This document shows, in pieces, positions 17,946 through 24,602 of a DNA stretch of 32,616 bases. Each line of letters begins with the position of its first letter. Position 1 is the stretch's first letter. Both the position numbers and the translations under genes were made by a program. Source of the stretch: JAUIEH01 sp964483375 (lineage in GTDB: Bacteria; Pseudomonadota; Alphaproteobacteria; Caulobacterales; Maricaulaceae); the NCBI GenBank assembly GCA_964483375.1, contig CAZABJ010000031.1:1-32616 (forward strand). Direction: 5' to 3'. The notes below the pieces were generated by a model that was not told the DNA's origin, did not search any database, and worked only from the letters and a program-made list of their open reading frames with translations.

Positions 17946-19139
17946 TCAGTCGCGCCGAGAGCGCCGGCGATACGGCATGTCAGCCGCGCCCAACGGGGCC
18001 GGCGCTGCGGGGCGGGCCGCGCGGTCGAGAAAATCGTCCCAACTCGCCACGGACACGGGCTTAGTCGGTCGGCGCGTCGTAGAAGGCGGCGGCAGGGGCG
18101 GCGGCGGTTCCGGTTCAGGGCGCGGCTCGGGGCGCGATGCGGCCCGCGGCTCGGGCCGAGGCTCGGGCCGAGCCTCACGACGCGGCTTCGGCGGCGGTCC
18201 GGGTCGGACCGTCGCGCCGACAGCCCCCTGATCGCGCCGCGCCCGAGCGAGCCCCCGCATGCGCATCCAGCGGGCGGCCATCAGCATGACGATCGCCGCC
18301 GTCGCCGGGAGACCGGCGATAGCGAGCCGATCGTCGGTGGAATAGACGTAAGCGTCGAGCACGCCGTCGGCGCTCACCGTAGACATCAACGCCATCAGCA
18401 TGATGCCCGCCGTGGCCATGGCGCCGGCGAACACCCAGGCGACCGCCCAATAGAGAAGCCCCGCCCCGCCGCCGCGAAGTCCCGACGCGCACGCCAGCGC
18501 TAAGGCCATGGCGACAATGAACACCGCCGCAGCGGGCCACTGGAATAAGACCGTTCCGCCGGAACTCAAAAGCGCTTGCAGGGTCTCCCCTGGGGCGCTG
18601 ATCGCGATTTGTGGAAGGGCGAAGATGAGGTTCGCGGCGCGATCTGTCGGAGCCGGCGGGCTGAGCGCGATCCACCGGGCCGCCCCGCCCACGGTGATGA
18701 GCAAGAACATGCCCACCGCGGCGAGAAAGATCGCCCGCGCTAAGATCCGATTGAACCCCGGGCCGCTTGTTTTCTGGGACTGTTGCGGACGCACGATGAC
18801 GTCCCGAGAAGCGCTCCGGGCCGCACGTCGGGCGTCTTCTTCCCGCGCGCGCCGTTCGAAATCGTCGAGATCGCGTTCGATCTCCCGGTCTTCGAACGGG
18901 GGCTCCTCATCGTAGTAGCGGTCGTCATCGACCGGATGACGATCATAGCCGCGATCATCGGAATACCGGGCGTCTTCGTAGCGATCGTCATAATCGTCGT
19001 CGCGTTCGTCGCGATGACGACTTCTGCGCTCGCTGCGGCGTTCGCCGCGCCCTTCCCTCGCCCAGTCATCATCCTGGTCGAAGTCGTCGCGACCGCCCGC
19101 GCCGCGGATCCGACGCGGCTCGTAATCGTCGTGGCGCAA
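17946..19139 (-). CDS. Hypothetical membrane protein with charged N-tail and Pro/Arg/Glu C-tail
   Basis: A 397-aa protein of unusual composition. Residues 1-110 are almost only Arg, Asp, Glu and Tyr (a mixed-charge, probably disordered segment). Four membrane helices follow (about 132-153, 200-220, 228-252, 272-292), then a PEPRPEP-type repeat region at 312-350 and a short conserved-looking tail with SVASWDDFLDRAARP at about 364-378. No known family is recognised. The coding call rests on a long frame with helices in sensible places; the low-complexity tails inflate shadow frames on the other strand. Confidence 0.7.
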   Translation of the reverse strand: MRHDDYEPRRIRGAGGRDDFDQDDDWAREGRGERRSERRSRHRDERDDDYDDRYEDARYSDDRGYDRHPVDDDRYYDEEPPFEDREIERDLDDFERRAREEDARRAARSASRDVIVRPQQSQKTSGPGFNRILARAIFLAAVGMFLLITVGGAARWIALSPPAPTDRAANLIFALPQIAISAPGETLQALLSSGGTVLFQWPAAAVFIVAMALALACASGLRGGGAGLLYWAVAWVFAGAMATAGIMLMALMSTVSADGVLDAYVYSTDDRLAIAGLPATAAIVMLMAARWMRMRGLARARRDQGAVGATVRPGPPPKPRREARPEPRPEPRAASRPEPRPEPEPPPPLPPPSTTRRPTKPVSVASWDDFLDRAARPAAPAPLGAADMPYRRRSRRD

Positions 19140-19404
19140 AAAGGCCCTCCCGCACTACGGCCGCTGAACGCGATGACCCGATGTCGCAGCGTTCAAATCC
19201 TAGAGGCGAAGTCTTACGGAAACGGGCGCGTGCGAACAAGCACGCCAAGCCGTCCGATGCGCCGTGCAGATGGCGCTCTCTTGGGGAAAGCCCGCGCAAC
19301 GCCAGTCGCCGCGGGCCGATCCATCCTTGTTGTTTGAGCTAACGGACTGGTGTTCGATGCCTGCTCCGCGCGGCGAACTTGCAGCCGATGACGAAGGCTC
19401 TTCC

Positions 19405-19725
19405 ATGGCGACAGATCAGAGCTTCGTTACGTTTCTCCTCGACCAAGCCGACGCCGCGCTCGACTTCAGGGCCCGGAAGATGTTCGGCGAGTACGGGTTC
19501 TATGTGCGCGACACGTTCGTCGCCCTGGCTTGCGACAATCGTTTCTTCATCAAACAGACAGAGGCCGGCCGGGCTTATCTGGGCGAGGTGGTCGAGGCGC
19601 CGCCCTATCCCGGCGCAAAGCCGCATTTTCTGATCGAAGAAGGGTTGGAGGACGGCGCTTGGCTCAGCGGCCTCCTAGCGGCGACACAAGCGGCTTTGCC
19701 TGCGCCGAAGCCCAAAAAATCCTAA
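19405..19725 (+). CDS. TfoX/Sxy N-terminal domain protein
   Basis: A 106-aa protein. FLLDQADAALDFRARKMFGEYGFYVRDTF, then NRFFIKQTEAG and GAKPHFLIEEGLED, is the standard TfoX N-terminal domain. Family members lacking the C-terminal domain are common in alphaproteobacteria, and their link to competence is not established. The start at 19405 gives MATDQSF, with AAGG about 9 nt upstream; earlier in-frame starts add non-conserved sequence. Confidence 0.88.
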   Translation: MATDQSFVTFLLDQADAALDFRARKMFGEYGFYVRDTFVALACDNRFFIKQTEAGRAYLGEVVEAPPYPGAKPHFLIEEGLEDGAWLSGLLAATQAALPAPKPKKS

Positions 19726-19770
19726 GCCCTTCGGCGCGCGCCGCCCCCAAACTCAGCAAAATTCAGGGCC

Positions 19771-19786
19771 TGTGACCGGCGTCACA
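19771..19786. promoter_or_regulatory. CRP/FNR-family operator candidate
   Basis: TGTGACCGGCGTCACA is a perfect 16-bp palindrome and matches the CRP half-sites TGTGA-N6-TCACA exactly. It lies 84 bp before the ATG of the secreted Tyr-rich protein and 45 bp after the TfoX-like stop, a plausible activator position. No T-run follows, so a terminator role is less likely. Confidence 0.5.
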
Positions 19787-19869
19787 GCGCCCAAAAGGGG
19801 GATAGCGGAAAACAGGGTCATCGGGGGCCGGATGAGCCGGCGCCCAGGAAAACCAAAAGGATGACCATC

Positions 19870-20289
19870 ATGAACCGCATCAAAACCGCCGCCGCCGCCG
19901 CCGCTTTGGCCCTGGCCGGCTTCTCCGCCGCGCCGTCTTTCGCCCAAGACCTCACGGGCATCTCGCCCTGGGGCGTCGAAGTCCCCGACGGATACGGCAG
20001 CTCGGTCTTTGTCCACCCCTATACCGGCGAAGTCTACACCAACGCCTATGGCGACGTGGTGGTCACGAACTCCAGCTATGTCGATCCGTTCGAAAACAGC
20101 TATCAGAGCGCGCCGAGCTACTCGAGCTATCCGAGCTACACGCCTTACACCGGCCACAACCCCTACAACCCCCAAACCAACTACAGCGGCTACGTCGCCC
20201 ACCAGAACATCATGAACAACTTCCGCATGAACGAAGCCATCCGCGACCGCTCGCACCAGCAGGCTCTTGAACGGATCTGGGCCGACTAA
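19870..20289 (+). CDS. Secreted Tyr/Ser/Asn-rich hypothetical protein
   Basis: A 139-aa protein from ATG 19870. AAAAGGA lies at a proper distance upstream; the earlier ATG at 19861 directly abuts that site and is unlikely. Residues 1-25 form a clear signal peptide ending in PSFA. The mature protein has a region VFVHPYTGEVYTNAYGDVVV, then a Tyr/Ser/Pro/Asn-rich stretch (SYSSYPSYTPYTG), and a charged helical tail. It is probably periplasmic, surface or extracellular. No family is recognised. It stands alone between a CRP-like site and a strong hairpin, so it is probably monocistronic. Confidence 0.75.
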   Translation: MNRIKTAAAAAALALAGFSAAPSFAQDLTGISPWGVEVPDGYGSSVFVHPYTGEVYTNAYGDVVVTNSSYVDPFENSYQSAPSYSSYPSYTPYTGHNPYNPQTNYSGYVAHQNIMNNFRMNEAIRDRSHQQALERIWAD

Positions 20290-20318
20290 GCCCGGCTTCC
20301 CTTCCCAAAACATCGTTG

Positions 20319-20344
20319 GGTCCGGACGCTGAAACGTCCGGACC
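20319..20344 (+). terminator. Strong hairpin after the Tyr-rich secreted protein gene
   Basis: GGTCCGGACG (20319-20328) and CGTCCGGACC (20335-20344) form a perfect 10-bp stem with a 6-nt loop (CTGAAA), 29 bp after the stop. It is followed by TATACG rather than a T-run. Likely the transcript end. Confidence 0.7.
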
Positions 20345-20445
20345 TATACGCATCACCGCCCAGGGGACGGCGCGCCGCGGTTTCCACTCTGCGGATAAGG
20401 CGCTAGCGTCTGCTCATCGAGGGTTCTTAGCGCAGTGAGGCGGCG

Positions 20446-21609
20446 ATGTTCGCAAACCGGAAAAGCGGCGTTCGCAGATATGCGGGCGTCTTCGCGACGG
20501 TCGCCACATTGCTGATCGCGTCTTGCGCGACAACGGGAACCAGCGCGCTGCCCGACCAAACGCGCGCCCCGACTTTTGGCTCGGTTAGCCTGACCGCCGG
20601 ATTCGCCAACGACCCCCACATCGCGCCGATCATCTCCGGGGGACCGTTGAACGCCCGCCGGGCGCTCGGGCCGGCCTGCGCGGGCTATGTCGCGGTGGAG
20701 CCCGACTATCGGCTCATCTACCAAGCCGGCGGACAGCCGCTCTCGTTCACCGCGATCAGCCCCGGCGACGTGACCTTGGCCGTTCGCACGCCCGGCGGCG
20801 ATTGGCTGTGCGACGACGACAGCGGCCCCGGCCTGAATTCCTTCATCGGCCTCCAAAGCCCGGCGAGCGGCCAGTATGACGTCTGGGTCGGGTCGTATTG
20901 GCCCGACCAGTTCCTGCAGACCATCCTGGCCATCAGCCAGAACGCCGAAGGACCGCCGTCACCCTCTGCGGGGGGCGTCGCTCGCGGCTCAGGCACGGGA
21001 TTCTTCGTCAGCGCGCGGGGGCATGTGGCCACGAGCCATCACGTGGTCGACGGCGCGTCCTCCATCACCGTGACAGTCGGCGATGTGAGCTACGACGCCA
21101 AAATCGTCGCCATCGATCCTGAGAACGACTTGGCGATTCTGGAGACTGACGCGCGCGCGGCGCCCCTGCCCCTCGGCTCCTCCGTCGCGCTGCGCCGCGC
21201 CGAGGAAGTGTTCACGCTCGGCTATCCGCTGGTGAACATTCAAGGCTCTGAACAACGGGCCTCCTTCGGCCGCATCAACGCCTTGTCCGGTCAGAACAAC
21301 GACCCCCGCTACATCCAAATCGACGTCCCCGTGCAGCCGGGAAATTCCGGCGGTCCCCTGTTCGGCCCGTCCGGCGCTGTGGTCGGAGTGGTATCCGCGC
21401 GTCTTGACGATGCAGCCGTGTTTGGCGCGACGGGGGCTTTGCCGGAGAACATCAGCTTTGCGGTCAAAGTCGAGCATCTGATTGCGATTTTGCCCGACGG
21501 GGTTCGAGCCGCCGCCGCGCCGCTCACCGGCCCGCTGGAAGACCGGGTGGAAGCCGCCGAAGACAGCGTGGTGATTGTCTCCACGGAATTCACGCGGGCC
21601 CGCCGCTAA
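20446..21609 (+). CDS. Trypsin-like serine protease lipoprotein
   Basis: A 387-aa protein. The lipobox IASC places the lipidated Cys at residue 27. Residues about 50-165 form a beta-rich pre-protease domain resembling PPC-type modules (LIYQAGGQPLSFTA, then WLCDDDSG, then YDVWVGSY). The S1C trypsin-like domain from about 180 has His199 (TSHHVVDG), Asp228 (ENDLAIL) and Ser301 (PGNSGGPL). There is no PDZ domain, unlike DegP. It should be attached to the periplasmic side of a membrane. It is the second trypsin-like protease of the window and is not closely similar to the first. Confidence 0.87.
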   Translation: MFANRKSGVRRYAGVFATVATLLIASCATTGTSALPDQTRAPTFGSVSLTAGFANDPHIAPIISGGPLNARRALGPACAGYVAVEPDYRLIYQAGGQPLSFTAISPGDVTLAVRTPGGDWLCDDDSGPGLNSFIGLQSPASGQYDVWVGSYWPDQFLQTILAISQNAEGPPSPSAGGVARGSGTGFFVSARGHVATSHHVVDGASSITVTVGDVSYDAKIVAIDPENDLAILETDARAAPLPLGSSVALRRAEEVFTLGYPLVNIQGSEQRASFGRINALSGQNNDPRYIQIDVPVQPGNSGGPLFGPSGAVVGVVSARLDDAAVFGATGALPENISFAVKVEHLIAILPDGVRAAAAPLTGPLEDRVEAAEDSVVIVSTEFTRARR

Positions 21610-21645
21610 GAGGAAGGCTGGCGGACGCCGCAGGGCGCCTCTAGT

Positions 21646-21657
21646 GTGAGCGCTCAC
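21646..21657. promoter_or_regulatory. Palindromic operator candidate (LacI-like half-sites)
   Basis: GTGAGCGCTCAC is a perfect 12-bp palindrome identical to the centre of the symmetric lac-type operator. It lies 25 bp before the ATG of the NTF2-like gene, where a bound repressor would block transcription. No LacI or TetR regulator gene is present in the window. Confidence 0.4.
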
Positions 21658-21682
21658 TCGCCGTCGACTCAGGAGCCGCGCC

Positions 21683-22222
21683 ATGTCGCCCCAGCCCTCG
21701 CTCGCCGCCGCCGTCGCCGCGTTGTGTCTTGCCGCCGCAGCGGTCGCCCAAGAGCCGACGAGCCCCGAAGCCGTGGCGGCGCGCTTCTTCGAGGCGCTGG
21801 AAACCCAAGACGCCGAAGCCCTGCGCGCGGTGTTGGCCGAAGACGTGACGACGACGCTACCCTTCGGCGTTAACGGCGCGACCGCCACGGACGCCCTGAC
21901 CCGCTATGAAGGCCGGGAGGCGACCGCGGCCTATTTCGGCGGGGTAGCCGCATATCTGGCGGAAATCGCCTTTGTTGAGAGCCAGGTCACCCCCGGCGCG
22001 GACGGGACCACAGTCTTTGTGGAAAATCTCGGCGACATGACCTTCGCCGACGATCGCCCCTATCAAAACCGCTATGTCTGGCGCTTCACCGTTGAGGACG
22101 GCGAAATCACCGCGCTCACCGAATACGCCAACCCCGTCGCGGCGGGACTGGCGTTCGGACTGCCCTTTGGGCCGCAAGATCCTGCGGACCCCGCAAGCTC
22201 AGGACCCGGATCGCAAGACTGA
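21683..22222 (+). CDS. Secreted NTF2/SnoaL-like domain protein
   Basis: A 179-aa protein. Residues 1-22 form a signal peptide (LCLAAAAVAQ). The mature part has the SnoaL/NTF2 pattern: helix EAVAARFFEALETQDAEALR, VLAEDVTTTLPFGV, EGREATAAYFGG, and strands ending in NRYVWRFTVEDGEITALTEYANP. Such exported members have unknown ligands. GGAGC lies upstream of the ATG. The C-terminal 20 residues are Pro/Asp/Ser-rich. Confidence 0.8.
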   Translation: MSPQPSLAAAVAALCLAAAAVAQEPTSPEAVAARFFEALETQDAEALRAVLAEDVTTTLPFGVNGATATDALTRYEGREATAAYFGGVAAYLAEIAFVESQVTPGADGTTVFVENLGDMTFADDRPYQNRYVWRFTVEDGEITALTEYANPVAAGLAFGLPFGPQDPADPASSGPGSQD

Positions 22223-22300
22223 AAGCGCCGCCCGGCGGCCATTTAGCCCTCGCAGATATCGTCCATCCGGCCCTTTCCCAACCCCTAGGAGAGGACAGCG

Positions 22301-22321
22301 GCGATCGCCCATTGGGATCGC
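22301..22321. terminator. Hairpin just outside the outermost rlmN repeat
   Basis: GCGATC (22301-22306) pairs with GATCGC (22316-22321) around a 9-nt loop. Read on the minus strand it begins directly after the TAA that ends the displaced rlmN 3' fragment, so it may be the original downstream hairpin of rlmN. There is no T-run. Confidence 0.35.
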
Positions 22322-22333
22322 TTATGACGAGCT

Positions 22334-22420
22334 CCCCACCCGCCGCCGTTCCTTGACGCTTTCGCTCTTGAGCTGGCCGCAGGCGGCGAAGATGTCGTGG
22401 CCCCGGGGGGTGCGGATGGG
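22334..22420 (-). repeat. Direct repeat DR1: displaced rlmN 3' end
   Basis: 87 bp matching the last 87 coding bases of rlmN (24606-24692) with three substitutions. Read on the minus strand it encodes PIRTPRGHDIFAACGQ and the rest of the RlmN tail, with His in place of Arg in RGRDI; the other two changes are silent. There is no TAG at the end: the frame continues for three Ser codons to TAA. It marks the outer border of the duplicated module. Confidence 0.93.
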
Positions 22421-22421
22421 T

Positions 22422-22450
22422 TTGCTGTACATTCGCCATTATTGAATGAT
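22422..22450 (+). promoter_or_regulatory. Promoter candidate of toxin-antitoxin unit 1
   Basis: TTGCTG (22422-22427), a 17-bp spacer and AATGAT (22445-22450) lie directly after the rlmN-derived repeat and 11 bp before the antitoxin ATG. That leaves a very short or leaderless transcript. CATTC/GAATG (22430-22434, 22444-22448) is a small inverted repeat over the spacer that could be an autoregulatory site. Confidence 0.35.
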
Positions 22451-22461
22451 AACATTTGGGT

Positions 22462-22767
22462 ATGAAAAGGAAGAGATTAGATAGCCCCTCCAAAGGGTCT
22501 CAAAGACTTGTCGAAGCGCTGGCCGAGGAAGTACGCGATGCGGTCGCACGCGCCGAATTCGCAGGCGTCCCGGTCGCTCGGCCGCCAAGCGAAATGGCGG
22601 CGGCGGACTCTGCGCCGGAGCATGACGTGAAGTCCACAAAAGCACGAAATCCCGGAACCGAATTGAAGGCCAAGGCTGGGGTCGCGCTAGAGGCAAAAAC
22701 CACAGGATCGCGAACGTCGCGAAACGGTGAGGCGCGTCCAAGGAAACAATCCAAGGCTGGCGGGTGA
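22462..22767 (+). CDS. Putative antitoxin of zeta-like pair, copy 1
   Basis: A 101-aa protein, not recognised as a named family. The N-terminus MKRKRLDSPSKGSQRLVEAL runs into a helix to about residue 40. The remainder (about 41-101) is rich in Lys, Arg, Ala, Ser and Thr and looks disordered, ending in PRKQSKAGG. The antitoxin call is inferred from position: it is directly upstream of a zeta-toxin-like kinase, with the stop and start sharing GTGA. It does not look like the classical epsilon antitoxin. ATG 22462 is preferred over an in-frame TTG at 22456; no clear ribosome site is seen. Base composition is visibly more AT-rich than in neighbouring genes. Confidence 0.65.
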   Translation: MKRKRLDSPSKGSQRLVEALAEEVRDAVARAEFAGVPVARPPSEMAAADSAPEHDVKSTKARNPGTELKAKAGVALEAKTTGSRTSRNGEARPRKQSKAGG

Positions 22768-23432
22768 CAAGACCATGCCTGTGGTTGCTGGCCGGACCCA
22801 ACGGCTCAGGCAAGAGTACTTTTGCACAAAGCAGCATCTTTGACCGACTTTCCGGCGCCCCCGAGACCCCACAGCCTCTTGTTCGCTTGAACGCGGACGC
22901 CGTCGCCAAGGAACTTGCGATAGCCCACCCGGAATTGCCGCTGAACCAGGTGAGCTTGCTAGCCGCGCAACACACCGATGACCGTGTTGATGAACTCATT
23001 GCCGGCAGAGCATCGTTTCTAGTCGAAACTGTGCTCTCGTCCGATAAGTACTTTCCCCGACTTGAAGCCTCTTCACGCGCCGGCTATTGGATTGGCCTTG
23101 TTTTTGTGCTTCTGACCGATCCGGACCTCAATGTTAGGCGCGTCGCGCAGCGGGTTGCGCAAGGCGGCCATTCAGTTCCCGAAGATAAGATAAGAGATCG
23201 CTGGAAACGGTCTTTGGAGCGTTTGCCTAAAGCCGCTGCATTCGCTGATGCAGGCGCGGTCGTAGATAACTCCGCCACGCGAGGCTTGCCCGAATTGCTC
23301 ATCTCATGGGACCCGACGTCTTACTATGTCAGCTGGGGCGCTGTGAGGCTCAAGCGGAGCCGCAGCAAAAAGCGAAAACCTCTGGCCGATGCGATGAGGG
23401 CGACCATCGCCGTCGTCGAAGGCGGGCGATGA
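22764..23432 (+). CDS. Zeta-toxin-like P-loop kinase, copy 1
   Basis: A 222-aa protein from a GTG overlapping the upstream stop. Walker A GPNGSGKST lies at residues 11-19, then RLNADAVAKEL with Asp45 in the position of the zeta catalytic Asp, FLVETVLSS (residues 85-93) like the zeta substrate loop, and RVAQRVAQGGHSVPEDKIRDRWKRSLERL-type LID/Arg helices (about 126-154). Zeta/PezT toxins phosphorylate UDP-N-acetylglucosamine and related sugars; that activity is inferred from family. The gene runs towards rlmN (convergent) and no terminator is visible after it. Confidence 0.85.
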   Translation: MTRPCLWLLAGPNGSGKSTFAQSSIFDRLSGAPETPQPLVRLNADAVAKELAIAHPELPLNQVSLLAAQHTDDRVDELIAGRASFLVETVLSSDKYFPRLEASSRAGYWIGLVFVLLTDPDLNVRRVAQRVAQGGHSVPEDKIRDRWKRSLERLPKAAAFADAGAVVDNSATRGLPELLISWDPTSYYVSWGAVRLKRSRSKKRKPLADAMRATIAVVEGGR

Positions 23433-23469
23433 CATAACCGCGAACGCAGGCCGGCGCTCGGACCGCCTA

Positions 23470-23551
23470 CCCCACCCGCCGCCGTTCCTTCACGCTTTCG
23501 CTCTTGAGCTGGCCGCAGGCGGCGAAGATGTCGCGGCCGCGGGGGGTGCGG
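23470..23551 (-). repeat. Direct repeat DR2: internal rlmN 3'-end copy
   Basis: 82 bp identical to 24606-24687 of rlmN. The identity stops at GCGG: the next five bases are CTGAG here, ATGGG in both DR1 and rlmN. It contains the palindrome CGCGGCCGCG (23532-23541), also in rlmN (24668-24677) but broken by two substitutions in DR1. It is preceded by the same CTA (TAG on the minus strand) as intact rlmN. Confidence 0.93.
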
Positions 23552-23557
23552 CTGAGT

Positions 23558-23586
23558 TTGCTGTACATTCGCCATTATTGAATGAT
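23558..23586 (+). promoter_or_regulatory. Promoter candidate of toxin-antitoxin unit 2
   Basis: The same TTGCTG-N17-AATGAT arrangement as in unit 1, with one base change just after it (G at 23587 where unit 1 has A at 22451). DR2 directly precedes it. Confidence 0.35.
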
Positions 23587-23597
23587 AGCATTTGGGT

Positions 23598-23903
23598 ATG
23601 AAAAGGAAGAGATTAGATAGCCCCTCCAAAGGGTCTCAAAGACTTGTCGAAGCGCTGGCCGAGGAAGTACGCGATGCGGTCGCACGCGCCGAATTCGCAG
23701 GCGTCCCGGTCGCTCGGCCGCCAAGCGAAATGGCGGCGGCGGACTCTGCGCCGGAGCATGACGTGAAGTCCACAAAAGCACGAAATCCCGGAACCGAATT
23801 GAAGGCCAAGGCTGGGGTCGCGCTAGAGGCAAAAACCACAGGATCGCGAACGTCGCGAAACGGTGAGGCGCGTCCAAGGAAACAATCCAAGGCTGGCGGG
23901 TGA
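23598..23903 (+). CDS. Putative antitoxin of zeta-like pair, copy 2
   Basis: 101 aa, identical in DNA and protein to the copy starting at 22462. It starts at ATG 23598 and overlaps the toxin gene by 4 nt. Toxin 1 has no visible terminator, so this copy may also be expressed by read-through from unit 1. Confidence 0.65.
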   Translation: MKRKRLDSPSKGSQRLVEALAEEVRDAVARAEFAGVPVARPPSEMAAADSAPEHDVKSTKARNPGTELKAKAGVALEAKTTGSRTSRNGEARPRKQSKAGG

Positions 23904-24568
23904 CAAGACCATGCCTGTGGTTGCTGGCCGGACCCAACGGCTCAGGCAAGAGTACTTTTGCACAAAGCAGCATCTTTGACCGACTTTCCGGCGCCCCCGA
24001 GACCCCACAGCCTCTTGTTCGCTTGAACGCGGACGCCGTCGCCAAGGAACTTGCGATAGCCCACCCGGAATTGCCGCTGAACCAGGTGAGCTTGCTAGCC
24101 GCGCAACACACCGATGACCGTGTTGATGAACTCATTGCCGGCAGAGCATCGTTTCTAGTCGAAACTGTGCTCTCGTCCGATAAGTACTTTCCCCGACTTG
24201 AAGCCTCTTCACGCGCCGGCTATTGGATTGGCCTTGTTTTTGTGCTTCTGACCGATCCGGACCTCAATGTTAGGCGCGTCGCGCAGCGGGTTGCGCAAGG
24301 CGGCCATTCAGTTCCCGAAGATAAGATAAGAGATCGCTGGAAACGGTCTTTGGAGCGTTTGCCTAAAGCCGCTGCATTCGCTGATGCAGGCGCGGTCGTA
24401 GATAACTCCGCCACGCGAGGCTTGCCCGAATTGCTCATCTCATGGGACCCGACGTCTTACTATGTCAGCTGGGGCGCTGTGAGGCTCAAGCGGAGCCGCA
24501 GCAAAAAGCGAAAACCTCTGGCCGATGCGATGAGGGCGACCATCGCCGTCGTCGAAGGCGGGCGATGA
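23900..24568 (+). CDS. Zeta-toxin-like P-loop kinase, copy 2
   Basis: 222 aa, identical to copy 1 including Walker A, Asp45 and the Arg-rich helix, with the same GTG start. Its stop lies 34 bp from the rlmN stop codon on the opposite strand, with no visible terminator between them, so its transcript could run antisense into the rlmN 3' end. Neither copy shows an inactivating change. Confidence 0.85.
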   Translation: MTRPCLWLLAGPNGSGKSTFAQSSIFDRLSGAPETPQPLVRLNADAVAKELAIAHPELPLNQVSLLAAQHTDDRVDELIAGRASFLVETVLSSDKYFPRLEASSRAGYWIGLVFVLLTDPDLNVRRVAQRVAQGGHSVPEDKIRDRWKRSLERLPKAAAFADAGAVVDNSATRGLPELLISWDPTSYYVSWGAVRLKRSRSKKRKPLADAMRATIAVVEGGR

Positions 24569-24602
24569 CATAACCGCGAACGCAGGCCGGCGCTCGGACC
24601 GC

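Larger units (their letters stand above)
22334..23469. repeat. Tandem duplication, unit 1 (1136 bp)
   Basis: First of two head-to-tail units with a period of 1136 bp. Bases 22452-23551 are identical to 23588-24687 by line-by-line comparison. The differences between units lie in the first 118 bp (the rlmN-derived repeat, its junction and one base in the promoter region). The unit holds the repeat DR1, a promoter candidate, the antitoxin-like gene and the zeta-toxin-like gene. No inverted repeats are seen at its ends. Confidence 0.95.

Noticed and set aside
19732..19743. 12-bp palindrome CGGCGCGCGCCG after the TfoX-like gene
   Set aside because: It has no loop and no T-run, and alternating CG palindromes of this kind arise easily in this base composition.
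22439..24135. Identical 186-aa minus-strand frames in both duplicated units (22439-22999 and 23575-24135)
   Set aside because: They run antisense across the antitoxin and toxin genes and are identical only because the DNA is duplicated. The plus-strand frames carry recognisable zeta-type motifs and an overlapping start.
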